A stretch of 64,000 bases of DNA from Planctomycetota bacterium. GTDB taxonomy: Bacteria; Planctomycetota; JAJSAM01; JAJVHW01. The translations under genes were made by a program, and so were the position numbers. Location: positions 1-64,000 of the forward strand of contig JAJRPF010000014.1 of assembly GCA_024280885.1 (NCBI GenBank). Direction: 5' to 3'. Positions 1 to 9,018 of this stretch are shown piece after piece; the stretch's first letter is position 1; each line of letters begins with the position of its first letter. The notes below the pieces were generated by a model. The model did no database searches, was not told the origin of the DNA, and was given only the letters and a program-made list of their open reading frames with translations.

Positions 1-1
1 G

Positions 2-2287
2 ACGTGCTTTGTCCGCGCGACGCACTCACTGGCTGCGGACCGGATGACGATCGTCTTGATCGACGACCTGCACTTCGCGCCCGAGGAGGGGCGCGCGCTC
101 TTCTCGTCTCTGGCAATGGCGATGCCTGGGCATCGCGTGCTACTGATCGGATCGACACGTCCGGGTGTGTCGCAAGAGTGGGTCTCGGGTCTGACGCGGC
201 TGCCGCAGACGACGCAGATCGATGTCCCGCGGCTGGGACCGAAGGATCTGGTCGCGCTCTTGCAGGACTCGTTCGCATCGGAGCACCTCGCGGAGCAACT
301 CGGCCTGCAGATCGCGGTCAAGTCCGACGGCAACCCCTTCTTCGCGTTCGAGATCATCCGCGGTCTGCGCGAGGGGCAATTCATCACGCAGAAGGACGAC
401 GGGACGTGGGTCTCGACGCAGATCATCAACGAGATCAAGATCCCGTCATCGATCTTGGATCTGGTGAACGCCCGGGTCTCGAAGCTCACCGACGACGAGC
501 GCAACCTCCTGGACGTTGCGTCCTGCTGGGGCTTCGAGTTCGACGCATCATTGGTTGGGGAGGCACTCGGGCTGCGACGACTTCCGGTGTTGCAGACGAT
601 GGCGAAGATCGAGAAACGAGAACGCCTTGTTCGCGCGTCTGGCCGGTCGTTCGTGTTCGATCACCATCAGGTGCAAGAGGCGCTCTACTCGTCGTTGCCG
701 GAGATGCTGCGCGAGGAGTATCACGCGGCACTCGCGGAAGCGTTGGAGGCACGCACAAAGGCGTTGGAGAACGACCCAGAGACCCTGGACGGCGCGCTCT
801 GCGTGGACCTCTGCGAGCACTACCTCAAGGGCGCACGCGGCGAGAACGCCCTGCGCTACCTCGAAGCGGCGCAAACACATCTGACCAAGGGCTACCTGCA
901 CGCGCAGGTCGCGTCGCTGACGGAGCACGCGCTTGCGATCCCGAATCTCCTGGCGGGCCCCGAACGGGCGAGAACGCTGCTGCGGCTCGCGAAGGCACTC
1001 GACCCGCTGGGCCGTCGCGCGCGACAGGAGGAGTGTGCGCGGGAGGCGGAACGCCTGGCCGAGGAGTCGGACGACGAAGAAGTGCGCGCGCAGGCGGCGA
1101 TCGCGCTGGGCTGGTGCCTGTACCAGACCTCGCGGCACGAGGAGGCTGAGGCGGCCTCCCGTCGGGCGCTGGAGCTCGCTGTGGCGCGCGGGGGCAAGAA
1201 GGCCGAGGCCGCCGCCACGGGGAACCTCGGCAACGTCTTCGCGTCCCTCGGCCGCCTGCCCGAGTCGCAGGAGCACTTCGAGCGGTATCTCGCGCTGAGC
1301 CGCGAGATCGGGGATCGGCAGGGCGAGGCCATTGCCACGGGGAACCTGGGCAACGTCTTCTTGTCCCTCGGCCGCCTGCCCGAGGCACAGGAGCACTCCG
1401 AGCGGCATCTCGCGCTGGGTCGGGAGAGCGGGCACCGGCAGGGCGAGGCCGACGCCACGGGGAACCTGGGCAACGTCTTCTGGTCTCTCGGCCGCCTGCC
1501 TGAGGCGCGTGAGCACTACGAGCGGTATCTCGCGCTGAGCCGCGAGATCGGGTACCGGGAGGGCGAGGCCAACGCCACGGGGAACCTGGGCAACGTCTTC
1601 TGGTCTCTCGGCCGCCTGTCCGATGCGCAGAAGCACTACGAGCGGCATCTCACGCTGAGCCGCGAGATCGGGTACCGGGAAGGCGAGGCGAGCGCGCAGC
1701 ACAACCTGGGATGCGTGCTACGAGAGGAGGGAGAGAGAGCGGGCAGCGAGGAGCGCCTGCTGGCGAGCCTTGTGGTCTGCGAGGAGATTGGGCACCGGTA
1801 CCTGGCAGCGGCGACGCACCTGGCTCTCGGGTCTCTGCGCGCGGCGGCGGGAGATGAGGAGGGCGGGCGGGAGTCGCTCGCCGCCGCGCGCGATCTGGCG
1901 GCGAAGATTGGCGTTCCGGGCTACGAGATGCTTGCGCGCTGCGAGCTGGCGCTGCTCCCCGGCGGCGACGCCGCGGACGCTCTCGCGGCCTTTACGGAGA
2001 ACGAGGAGCGGCTCGGTGCCGAAGAGCGCCTTGAGGCGCGCCTTCTGCTCTGGAAGGCAACCCGCGACCGGGCGCACCTGGACGAGGCCAAGCGCCTCCT
2101 CGATGACTCGCTCGCGAATGTCCCTTCCGAGTGCCACGAGGCGATGCTCACGAACGTCCGCGTCAACCGCGAGATCGTGGCCGCATGGAACGGCGAGAGC
2201 GGCGATCCCGACGCACCGACACTCCCCGATGATGAGAGCGACGACGACGAACCCCACGGAACCGAGTCGGTGACGCGCGCCGGGTAG
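2..2287 (+). CDS. AAA-type ATPase / TPR regulatory protein, 5' truncated
   Basis: The frame is open to the left window edge, so the start lies outside. The visible part begins just before a Walker B-like VLIDDLHF stretch (about residues 17-24 of what is seen), which implies that the P-loop, and perhaps a kinase or DNA-binding domain, lies upstream. A winged-helix-like AAA lid follows, then a long helical TPR region. Four consecutive 40-residue repeats built on ATGNLGNVF and LGRLPEAQEHYERYLALSRE are almost identical. The tail is acidic. This layout resembles the NTPase-TPR half of large Ser/Thr kinase or LuxR-type (MalT-like) regulators. The family call is fairly safe; the missing N-terminal domain and the signal sensed cannot be known from here. 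Confidence 0.85.
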   Translation, partial: TCFVRATHSLAADRMTIVLIDDLHFAPEEGRALFSSLAMAMPGHRVLLIGSTRPGVSQEWVSGLTRLPQTTQIDVPRLGPKDLVALLQDSFASEHLAEQLGLQIAVKSDGNPFFAFEIIRGLREGQFITQKDDGTWVSTQIINEIKIPSSILDLVNARVSKLTDDERNLLDVASCWGFEFDASLVGEALGLRRLPVLQTMAKIEKRERLVRASGRSFVFDHHQVQEALYSSLPEMLREEYHAALAEALEARTKALENDPETLDGALCVDLCEHYLKGARGENALRYLEAAQTHLTKGYLHAQVASLTEHALAIPNLLAGPERARTLLRLAKALDPLGRRARQEECAREAERLAEESDDEEVRAQAAIALGWCLYQTSRHEEAEAASRRALELAVARGGKKAEAAATGNLGNVFASLGRLPESQEHFERYLALSREIGDRQGEAIATGNLGNVFLSLGRLPEAQEHSERHLALGRESGHRQGEADATGNLGNVFWSLGRLPEAREHYERYLALSREIGYREGEANATGNLGNVFWSLGRLSDAQKHYERHLTLSREIGYREGEASAQHNLGCVLREEGERAGSEERLLASLVVCEEIGHRYLAAATHLALGSLRAAAGDEEGGRESLAAARDLAAKIGVPGYEMLARCELALLPGGDAADALAAFTENEERLGAEERLEARLLLWKATRDRAHLDEAKRLLDDSLANVPSECHEAMLTNVRVNREIVAAWNGESGDPDAPTLPDDESDDDEPHGTESVTRAG
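1201..1680 (+). repeat. Four in-register 120-bp tandem repeats inside the TPR gene
   Basis: Blocks starting near 1201, 1321, 1441 and 1561 share long identical stretches, for example gccacggggaacct and ggcaacgtcttc. Each encodes one 40-residue TPR unit. The DNA identity is higher than protein constraint alone would need, which suggests recent duplication or gene conversion. Confidence 0.9.
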
Positions 2288-2291
2288 GGGA

Positions 2292-2391
2292 GATACGGAG
2301 CCAGGACAACTTCGGCAGAGTTCGGAGGTTTGCCCTCGCCAACTCGAGCGGGTTGCGCCGAACTCCGCCGAAGTTGTCCTGGCTCCGTATC
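2292..2391. repeat. 34-bp inverted repeat downstream of the TPR gene
   Basis: Arms at 2292-2325 and 2358-2391 are complementary with a single mismatch and are separated by 32 bases. The inner part reads ...ACTTCGGC-GAGTTCGG. It begins 4 bases after the TPR gene stop and could fold as a large transcription-stopping hairpin. The arm length and exactness also fit the remains of a small mobile element. There is no T-run after it. Confidence 0.7.
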
Positions 2392-2399
2392 GTCGGCGT

Positions 2400-2497
2400 C
2401 GGACCGTCCTCTTGGATGGTGCCCGGTGACGCGCGGTCTTGACCGGTCCGGCTGCGGCGACGCCCTTGGTCCGCGAGACACCGGGCACCGCGGGGCG
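2400..2497. repeat. Dispersed intergenic repeat, copy a (left half)
   Basis: This copy shares CTTGGATGGT, GCCCGG and a GGCGACGCCC-TGGTCCG block with the copies at 15694 and 24374. It carries its own 11-bp perfect inverted pair, GGTGCCCGGTG (2418-2428) and CACCGGGCACC (2479-2489). It looks like a shortened or rearranged copy of the roughly 190-210 bp element. Confidence 0.6.
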
Positions 2498-2551
2498 GCG
2501 CCGCGAGAACGCCTGGTGACGATCCAAGCGAAGAGGCTCTCTCCGTAGGGC

Positions 2552-2701
2552 TCAGACGGCCAGGAGGCCGTTGGCTTCGAGGCGCTTTTCGTGGCCGCAG
2601 GCAGAGCAGGTGAGGACCCAACCGGGTTGGAGCACGAAGACCTGTTTCTTCTCGCAGCACGAGCACCAGGCCCGCAGCCAACTTCTGACGACCGACGACA
2701 T
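2552..2701 (-). CDS. Small zinc-ribbon-like protein (49 aa)
   Basis: The ORF encodes 49 residues with two CxxC knuckles (CSCC near residues 13-16, CSAC near 32-35) separated by a short beta-like stretch, VFVLQPGWVL, as in a zinc ribbon. I chose the ATG at 2701, not the upstream in-frame start at 2749, because GGAGGT lies four bases before it. It stands alone between the repeat region and the toroid protein. Function is unknown; small zinc ribbons of this type often bind nucleic acid or act as accessory subunits. It is short, so the call rests on the ribosome site and the cysteine pattern. Confidence 0.55.
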   Translation of the reverse strand: MSSVVRSWLRAWCSCCEKKQVFVLQPGWVLTCSACGHEKRLEANGLLAV

Positions 2702-2964
2702 CGAGACCTCCAGAGGCGACCAATTCGCCAGCAGCGTCCACCCCGTCACCGCAATTGGCGGGCCGCGCGTCCTGCTGCGTGTCGTGTCCGCCGATCGATG
2801 TCGGGTGTTTCCTGGATCGGCAGGCTGCGTAGCGGATCCTTATCCTCTGCTTCCGAATTCGGTCTGCGCGAGGCTGACGCACTGCCATTCATGACGGCAT
2901 CCATGACGGCATCCAGAACGCTGGACGACGCGTCGCATCCTCGCGACGGTCTGCGGCCCGCTCT

Positions 2965-4851
2965 TCAGCGGCCGAACGTCGCCCTCGGGTACCGATAGGT
3001 GACCTCCAGCGACAGGGCGCAGAGGGCGGTCAACACGACGCGTCCGCCGTGCAGCCCGGTCGTGCCGACGGCGTCGAAACTCCCAGCGGCGCAGCCGTCG
3101 TTCCGCTGGTTGGTCAGCAGGAGGTCGCGGAGGCGCGGCTCCCACAGGCGCCACGTCGCCCCGCCCGCCTGAAACGCGCCGAGAGAGCCGTAGTACCAGT
3201 GCATTGCGTCTCCGTTGCCGTAGCCGCGGGGGGCTGGGTCGCTCGGCCACTCGGGGAGGCGTACCATCAGCTTCGTGACGATCGGCTGGAGGGCTTCGTC
3301 GGTTGGCTTCGTGCCCAGGAGGACACGGCAGAAGAGTCCGACGCCGAGGAGCGCGTCGGTCCCCCGTCCCTGGCCGGTGTACCCCACGAGTCCGCTCGGT
3401 GCGGTGCGCCCGCGCAACCATGATCGGGCGCCTCCGAGGGCGCGGGCCGGGACGCCAAGATGCGCCTTGCGCGCGGCGACGAGCGCCATCGCGACCCAAC
3501 CTGTGACGGACGTGTCGGCGGCTCCGTTGCCGGGGTGGTAACGCCATCCGCCTTGTTCGCTCTGACGCTTGACGAAGTACTCCGCGGCGCGGCGGGCGGG
3601 TTCGCGCAGAACCTCGGAGCCGGTCATGCCGTACGCCTCGGCGAGGACGAGCGTCGCGATCGCGCCAGCGTAGACGCGCTTCTTGCCGATGCCGAACGAG
3701 CCGTCGTCGTGTTGCGCCCGGATGAGTGCGGCCAGTCCGTCACGGATCGTCTCGCGCCAGGGCCCCTCGCGATGTGTGTGGCCCGCGCCGAGAAAGGGCA
3801 TGAGAGCGAGTGCCGTCGCGGCATCGCGATACGGGTGCTCCGCCGGGCCGCCGCAAGCGTCTCCGCTGTTGCAGAGTTCGCTGAACGTCTCGCCGTCCCA
3901 CGATCCGTCGCTCGCCTGATGGCGTGCCAACCAGGTCAGGGCGGCCGTGAGCGCTCCGTCTGCCGCCGCATTGCCGCCGCCCGCGGCGAGGAGCCGTTCG
4001 CGTCCACCTCGCCGCGACGAGAGGAGCGCACCAGCCGGGGCGCGCCCCGCGCCGACCGCATCACCTGTGGTCGTCGGGTCGGCGGCCGCGCCCGCTTCGG
4101 CGTCGAGCGCCGCCGCGAGATCCTCGTCGGCGCGGTCGGCGGAGCGGGCGTCCGCGGCTGCGTTGTCGCCGGACTGGGGATCGTCGGGATTGCCGGCTCC
4201 TTGGCGTGCTTCCGGCTTCGCACTTACGTCGATTCCGGAGAGGCGGAAGTGCAGGACGCGTTCTCTGTCGGGCGCCGTGGTGGGGATCAGCGCGAGGAGG
4301 AGGAAGAGCAGGAGTGCCAGGACGGCGTGCACACCGACCGAGACGCTGACTGCGCGTGAGACGCGGAACGGCAACGAGATGCGGGGCAGGCGTAACTTCG
4401 GGCGCGGAATCCGGATGCGCCCGGCGAGCGACGGCGACGGCGTCGCGGGCGCGAGTCGGAGATTGAGTTCGAGCTCGGGTGCCGGCTCGAGGGTGAACCC
4501 CGGAGGCACTTCGGTGTCGTCAGTGGGCGAGCGTGACGACGACAGCGAGTGCGCAGGTGGAGGAGGCTGTGCTTCTTCGGCTGTGTGTGTGGATGACAAG
4601 AGGAGCACGCCGCCGTCCGGGAGGCGCAGTCGGCGCGACTCCAGCGTCAGGTCGAGCGTCTCCGCAAGCACCAGGGTGCGACCGCCGATACGGACGTCGT
4701 CGCCGAGCGGATCCACGCGCAACTGTCCCTCGCCGCGTGCCGTCAGAAGGACCAACGGCGGCGTACCGATGCGCCACGACTCGCCAGCAACGAGGCAGCG
4801 CTCGACTCCGGCGAGAGATCCGGATGTTCCGCGGAGGAGGATCGAGCTCAC
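2965..4851 (-). CDS. Membrane protein with FHA-like N-terminus and prenyltransferase/squalene-cyclase-type toroid
   Basis: 628 aa, GTG start. Residues 1-90 are beta-rich and carry an ESWRIG motif that resembles an FHA-like or adhesin-like fold. A Pro-rich linker follows, then one membrane helix at about 168-190, an acidic low-complexity stretch (200-300), and a C-terminal domain from about 300. That domain has repeated units such as ALTWLARHQASDGSW, ALIRAQHDDGSFG and YFVKRQSEQGGWRYH, the QxxDGSW signature of alpha/alpha-toroid proteins of the squalene-hopene cyclase / prenyltransferase-beta superfamily. I do not see the DxDD catalytic motif of true cyclases. Such proteins are abundant in Planctomycetota with no known function. 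The toroid is expected on the outer face of the membrane. The 3' end of the window carries a second toroid protein. Confidence 0.8.
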   Translation of the reverse strand: MSSILLRGTSGSLAGVERCLVAGESWRIGTPPLVLLTARGEGQLRVDPLGDDVRIGGRTLVLAETLDLTLESRRLRLPDGGVLLLSSTHTAEEAQPPPPAHSLSSSRSPTDDTEVPPGFTLEPAPELELNLRLAPATPSPSLAGRIRIPRPKLRLPRISLPFRVSRAVSVSVGVHAVLALLLFLLLALIPTTAPDRERVLHFRLSGIDVSAKPEARQGAGNPDDPQSGDNAAADARSADRADEDLAAALDAEAGAAADPTTTGDAVGAGRAPAGALLSSRRGGRERLLAAGGGNAAADGALTAALTWLARHQASDGSWDGETFSELCNSGDACGGPAEHPYRDAATALALMPFLGAGHTHREGPWRETIRDGLAALIRAQHDDGSFGIGKKRVYAGAIATLVLAEAYGMTGSEVLREPARRAAEYFVKRQSEQGGWRYHPGNGAADTSVTGWVAMALVAARKAHLGVPARALGGARSWLRGRTAPSGLVGYTGQGRGTDALLGVGLFCRVLLGTKPTDEALQPIVTKLMVRLPEWPSDPAPRGYGNGDAMHWYYGSLGAFQAGGATWRLWEPRLRDLLLTNQRNDGCAAGSFDAVGTTGLHGGRVVLTALCALSLEVTYRYPRATFGR

Positions 4852-4971
4852 CCCCCGAGGCTACAGTGGCGCGGAGCGCTGGGGGAACACGGCTGCCTGG
4901 ACGAGGCCCGCGCCGACGCGTGGGCCGTTGCGTGGGGGCCGTCGCAGCGAGTGCCGGCGGCGCATGTCCGA

Positions 4972-5820
4972 TCAGCCGGGCTGACCGTGTTTGCCGCGGT
5001 ACTCCGTGAGTTCAACGATCACGAGCGAGAGGGCGATCGAGACGATTGCGACAGCGAGGAAGATCCCGATCGCAGTCGAGGGCGTGGCCGGGTCGTCGAT
5101 CCGGGCCGCTCTCTCGAGCACAGAGCGGCCGACCGGCGATGCGGCGGGCCAGAGCAACGAGCGGACGTAGAAGACGATCGTCATGCGTGCCAGATTGCCG
5201 GTCACGAGAGAGAGCGAGTTCTCGATCATGATCAAGATCACGCCGGCGATGAGCCCACGCCGCGTCCATGTGGACATGAGTGTGAAGAAGCCGAGGTACG
5301 CGGGGAACGCGAGCATCGTGGCCGTGGCGGACGTGCGAATGGCGCCGGCGAGCGCGACGCCGTCGCCTGGGTCGAGGGGTAGCGCGAGGGCGAGTATGGC
5401 GAGCGGAAGCAGGACGATGCCGACGAGCAACGACGCGAGGATCCGACCGAGGTGGATCGTCCAGCGTCGCACCGGAGCCGTGAACCAATACGTGAGTGTG
5501 CCCTCGTCGCTCTCGGGCCAGGGGAACGCGGTCGCCATCAGCAGTGCCAGCCCTGGGACGGCGATCCCGAACTGATAGAACGTCAGCATGGAGTAGAGGA
5601 ACTCCTCCTGCATTGCCGGCTCGCGTCCGCGCGCGACCGTCCACGCGAGGATGGAAGGCAATGCGAGAAGCGCGCCCGCCATCACGAGCCGTTTCCCGCG
5701 GAGCGCGCGCCGCAGCGTCACCAGCATGACCTGGAACACGCTCTCGACGGCGTCGAGGCGGCGGGTCACCGGTGGCGTTGCGATGGGGGAGTCGACAGTA
5801 CCGGCATCCGAGGCGCTCAT
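4972..5820 (-). CDS. ABC-2 type transporter permease
   Basis: 282 aa with about six hydrophobic segments. It begins with a roughly 40-residue cytoplasmic tail and then the first helix, LVMAGALLALPSILAW. The stretch ESDEGTLTYWFTAPVRRWTIHLGR is typical of ABC-2 permeases between the second and third helices. It is the last gene of a four-gene ABC operon. Its ATG overlaps the stop of the upstream ATPase gene (ATGA), so it is translationally coupled to it. The substrate is not evident. Confidence 0.85.
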   Translation of the reverse strand: MSASDAGTVDSPIATPPVTRRLDAVESVFQVMLVTLRRALRGKRLVMAGALLALPSILAWTVARGREPAMQEEFLYSMLTFYQFGIAVPGLALLMATAFPWPESDEGTLTYWFTAPVRRWTIHLGRILASLLVGIVLLPLAILALALPLDPGDGVALAGAIRTSATATMLAFPAYLGFFTLMSTWTRRGLIAGVILIMIENSLSLVTGNLARMTIVFYVRSLLWPAASPVGRSVLERAARIDDPATPSTAIGIFLAVAIVSIALSLVIVELTEYRGKHGQPG

Positions 5821-6776
5821 GACGCCGCCCTGCGCTCGACGCGATCCGGACGTACGTTGACGAGCGTGTCGAAGAGCGCCTGCAGACTGTCGTCGGGACT
5901 CGAGAGCCCCTCAATGCCCAGGTCCGCTTCCGCGCACGCTTGCGTGACTCGTCGGTAGAAGACGTCAGGACGCAGCGTGGTGACGTCGACCCCGAGATCG
6001 TGGACCGTGACGCTCTCAACGCTCTCCCAGCCCGCGAAGAGGACGGCCATCTTGCGCGGCTCCCGGGCGAGCACCTTGACGCGATGGGGGACGCGATCGA
6101 GGAGAGCGCGGATCTCGCGCGAGTTGCCCTGCGCGGCGACCCGGCCACGGTTGAGGAGGATCACCTCGCGCGTGACCTGCTCGACCTCGTGCAGTACGTG
6201 CGACGAGAAGAGAATGGTCGCTCCGGCTGCGGCACGTTCACGCACAAGCGTCTGGACATGGTGCCGCCACAGCGGGTCGAGACCGGTCAGCGGTTCATCG
6301 AGGAATAGCAACTCGGGCTCGTGCGCGAACGCGGTGCAGAGCTTCACGCGCTGCCGCATGCCCTTTGAGTACCCACCGAGCTTGCGGTCGGCTGCCTCGG
6401 AAAGCCCCATGCGATCGAGCCAGGCCCGAGCGCGTGCCGTCGCGTCCTTCGATTCCAATCCGCGCAGGCGTAGCAGGAACGAGACGAACTCCGTCGCGCT
6501 CATATCCTCCAGCAGGGCGTCCTGCTCCGGGCAGATCCCGATGCGTGCGTAGAGCGCCGGGTTCGCGAAGGGCGTCATGCCGAGCACGGTGACGCTGCCC
6601 ATGCCCGGTCGGAGTTCGCCGGTGAGGGTCCGCAAGAGCGTGGACTTGCCAGCGCCGTTGGGTCCGAGCAACCCGACCACGCCGCCGCGCACGTCGAGCG
6701 AGACGTCATTGAGCGCGACCACCGCGCCATACGACCGCGTCAACTGGTCGACCTGGAGTACGGGCGCGTCGCTCAC
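5817..6776 (-). CDS. ABC transporter ATP-binding protein
   Basis: 319 aa. Walker A is GPNGAGKST (about residues 35-43), the ABC signature is GGYSKGMRQR, Walker B is LLFLDEPLTGLDP, and the switch His is in FSSHVLHEVE. The C-terminal 90 residues form the small extension seen in ABC-2 exporters. The start is GTG at 6776, whose GTGA overlaps the stop of the preceding permease; a longer open frame upstream is only the shadow of that permease. It pairs with the permease at 4972. Confidence 0.92.
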   Translation of the reverse strand: MSDAPVLQVDQLTRSYGAVVALNDVSLDVRGGVVGLLGPNGAGKSTLLRTLTGELRPGMGSVTVLGMTPFANPALYARIGICPEQDALLEDMSATEFVSFLLRLRGLESKDATARARAWLDRMGLSEAADRKLGGYSKGMRQRVKLCTAFAHEPELLFLDEPLTGLDPLWRHHVQTLVRERAAAGATILFSSHVLHEVEQVTREVILLNRGRVAAQGNSREIRALLDRVPHRVKVLAREPRKMAVLFAGWESVESVTVHDLGVDVTTLRPDVFYRRVTQACAEADLGIEGLSSPDDSLQALFDTLVNVRPDRVERRAAS

Positions 6777-7717
6777 GTCGTCACCTCGACCGCGCGCACT
6801 CTGGACCACACGAAAGCGAGCAAGGCAAGCGGCATGATCAGCGCCGGAACCGCGAGCCACGGCGTGATGAGCCACTCCGGAAGATCCATGCCGAAGAGCG
6901 GCGCGGTGAACCCGCCGATCGCATAGTACGGACTCAGGATGCGCCACATCTTGTCGCCGACGCCGTGCGAGACCTGCTCGCCGAGCATGCTGAGTAGGAG
7001 GTAGAGGAAGATCGCGCCGATGGAGGTGAGCACCGGGCGCTTCAAGAGCGTCGAGAGGGTGAGGATCACGGACGCAGACCAGAGCCCGTAGAACGCACTC
7101 GCGGCGATGATCGCGAACGGCGCCATCCACGTGCGCACAATGAAGTGCGGATCGGGACTGAAGGCGACGGTCTCCAGCCAGATCGCCAGCGTCGGCACAG
7201 CGGTCACCAGGGCGGTGAAGAGCGCGACCGTCAGGACTTTCGAGACCATGTACTGGAAGCGCGTGACCGGCCGCGCGAAGTAGATCTGCATCGCGCCCGT
7301 CGTGCGATCCGACGCGAGGATGCCGCCGCAGGCCACAGCCGGTAGCACGAGTGCGGCGAACGATGCCTGGTGCATGACGTTCCAGTAAAGGGGCAACGCG
7401 CCCTCGGCCGTGGTCGCTGTCAGCATCGCGAGCATGCGGCCGGGGTCCATACCGCGGACGCTGTCGAACGCAACGGCCGTCTCCGGCAGGCCTCCGGCCG
7501 TCCCGGGCAGACCCATTCCGAAGAGCGCTTGGCCCGCGGTGAAGAGGAATACCATCACGCCGAAGACCGCGTACGGGTACGCCATCAGCCCCGCAGCGAG
7601 GAGCCAGATGTACCAGCGGATCCTCGTGCGCACGTTGTGCCAGATCATCGACGGGATTGGCGACCGCCGGGTGACCGTCCCCTTGTACGGACGGTAGCCC
7701 TGCTCGAAGACGGGCAT
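6773..7717 (-). CDS. ABC-2 type transporter permease
   Basis: 314 aa beginning MPVFEQGYRPYKGTVTRR, a short amphipathic head found in NosY-like and related ABC-2 permeases, followed by about six membrane helices. The ATG at 7717 shares one base with the stop codon of the upstream ATPase (TGATG). The region CGGILASDRTTGAMQIYFAR matches the ABC-2 core. It forms an exporter with the ATPase at 7717-8724. Substrate unknown. Confidence 0.85.
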   Translation of the reverse strand: MPVFEQGYRPYKGTVTRRSPIPSMIWHNVRTRIRWYIWLLAAGLMAYPYAVFGVMVFLFTAGQALFGMGLPGTAGGLPETAVAFDSVRGMDPGRMLAMLTATTAEGALPLYWNVMHQASFAALVLPAVACGGILASDRTTGAMQIYFARPVTRFQYMVSKVLTVALFTALVTAVPTLAIWLETVAFSPDPHFIVRTWMAPFAIIAASAFYGLWSASVILTLSTLLKRPVLTSIGAIFLYLLLSMLGEQVSHGVGDKMWRILSPYYAIGGFTAPLFGMDLPEWLITPWLAVPALIMPLALLAFVWSRVRAVEVTT

Positions 7718-8724
7718 CAGACGCCCTCCTCGGTCTGCGCGGAATCGCCTTGCGCGGGACCGTCCTGCGCAGGATTGAGAGCAGCGCCCGCCACATGGTC
7801 TGCTCCCGCAGCGGAGGAGACGGCGCGAATGAAGACCCCCTCGAGCGATTGCTCGACGGTCGAGAGCCCGCGGATCGCACACCCCGCTTCGTGCGCCGCT
7901 GCGAAGAGATCGTGCGCCAGAGTGCCGTCCGTCACGCGTACGCGGAGCGTCTCTTCGTCTTGCCGCGCGACGTCGAACCCGCGTGTACGCACCGCTGCCT
8001 CGAACGCCGCCTCGTCGCCGGAGACGCGGATGTGGTACGTGCCGCGCTCCAATCGACGCACGTCGTCGACCGAGCCCTCCAGCGCGATTGTGCCCTCGCG
8101 CAGGACGACGACGTGCTCACAGACGGCTTCGACGTCGTGCAGCAGGTGGGAGCAGAGCACGATGCTCTTGTTGTGCGAGCGGACCAGATCGTCGATCAGC
8201 CCAAGGACCTCGTCACGCCCGTCGGGATCGAGTCCGTTCGTTGGCTCGTCGAGGAAGATCAACTCCGGGTCGTGGACCAACGCCTGCGCGAGGCGCAGCC
8301 GCTGTCGCATCCCCATCGAGTACTGCTCGACGCGGCGGTAGCGCGACTCCGCGAGCCCGACGTAGTAGAGGATCTCGTGCGCGCGTTGCTGCGCGACGCG
8401 GCGCGGCAGACCACAGAGGACGCCCGCGAATTTGACGGCCTCGGCGCCGGTCAGTCCGGGAATGTACGCATCGACTTCTGGCATGTAGCCGACGAGTCGT
8501 CGCACCTCCATCGGTTCGTCGGCGACGCTGCGACCGAGCACGTCGGCGGAGCCGCTCTCGGCCGTGAGCAGGCCGAGCAGGATCTTGAGTAGCGTGGACT
8601 TGCCCGCGCCGTTGGGGCCGAGCAGGCCGACCGCGCCCTTCGGGAAGCCCACCGTCAGTCCACGCAGCGCCTGCACGTCGCCGAACGACTTGGACAGATT
8701 GCGGACGACGACGGACTCTTGCAT
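7717..8724 (-). CDS. ABC transporter ATP-binding protein, first gene of the exporter operon
   Basis: 335 aa from ATG 8724. Walker A is GPNGAGKST, the signature QYSMGMRQRL, Walker B LIFLDEPTNGLDP and the switch CSHLLHDVE. The frame continues upstream to 8874, but that part runs through a 12-bp tandem repeat and a hairpin and lacks ABC homology, so I start at MQESVVVRNL, where the domain begins. It leads the operon ATPase-permease-ATPase-permease; two different ATPase/permease pairs suggest either one hetero-complex or two related exporters. No strong Shine-Dalgarno site precedes the ATG. Confidence 0.9.
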   Translation of the reverse strand: MQESVVVRNLSKSFGDVQALRGLTVGFPKGAVGLLGPNGAGKSTLLKILLGLLTAESGSADVLGRSVADEPMEVRRLVGYMPEVDAYIPGLTGAEAVKFAGVLCGLPRRVAQQRAHEILYYVGLAESRYRRVEQYSMGMRQRLRLAQALVHDPELIFLDEPTNGLDPDGRDEVLGLIDDLVRSHNKSIVLCSHLLHDVEAVCEHVVVLREGTIALEGSVDDVRRLERGTYHIRVSGDEAAFEAAVRTRGFDVARQDEETLRVRVTDGTLAHDLFAAAHEAGCAIRGLSTVEQSLEGVFIRAVSSAAGADHVAGAALNPAQDGPAQGDSAQTEEGV

Positions 8725-8746
8725 ACGTGGGGCAGGGTAGTCCGCG

Positions 8747-8775
8747 GCGCCCGCGGACCTTACATCCGCGGGCGC
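8747..8775 (-). promoter_or_regulatory. Perfect 11-bp hairpin in the leader of the ABC operon
   Basis: GCGCCCGCGGA (8747-8757) and TCCGCGGGCGC (8765-8775) are exact complements around a 7-base loop, 23-51 bases upstream of the ABC operon ATG. It could act in the mRNA leader or as a dyad operator. No assignment to a regulator is possible. Confidence 0.5.
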
Positions 8776-8825
8776 TGCGTCAACGGCATCCAGCTCGCTT
8801 TCCAAGGTCTGTGTCACCCTTCCGG

Positions 8826-8873
8826 CATCGAGCGCCGCATCGAACGTCGTATCCCACGCCACATCGAACGCCA
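8826..8873. repeat. Four 12-bp tandem repeats
   Basis: Units related to CATCGAACGCCA begin at 8826, 8838, 8850 and 8862, with 1-4 differences between units. They lie in the noncoding space between the ABC operon and copB. The remainder of 8874-9018 shows nothing else that I recognise. Confidence 0.6.
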
Positions 8874-9018
8874 CGGTGCGGGCGCCGATCGCATCCAGCG
8901 ATCAACCGCAACGTCGGACGCCCGGTTCAAGCAAATCCCAACAGCGTTTCCGACACAGACCGGGTCGGCCTTGGGGCCTTATAGCCTCAAAGGGCATCGA
9001 TCCAGGGGCGGACGAATC

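Noticed and set aside
6777-7880. N-terminal extension of the second ABC ATPase to 687 aa
   Set aside because: The extra 368 residues are the antisense-frame shadow of the permease at 6773-7717 and show no homology.
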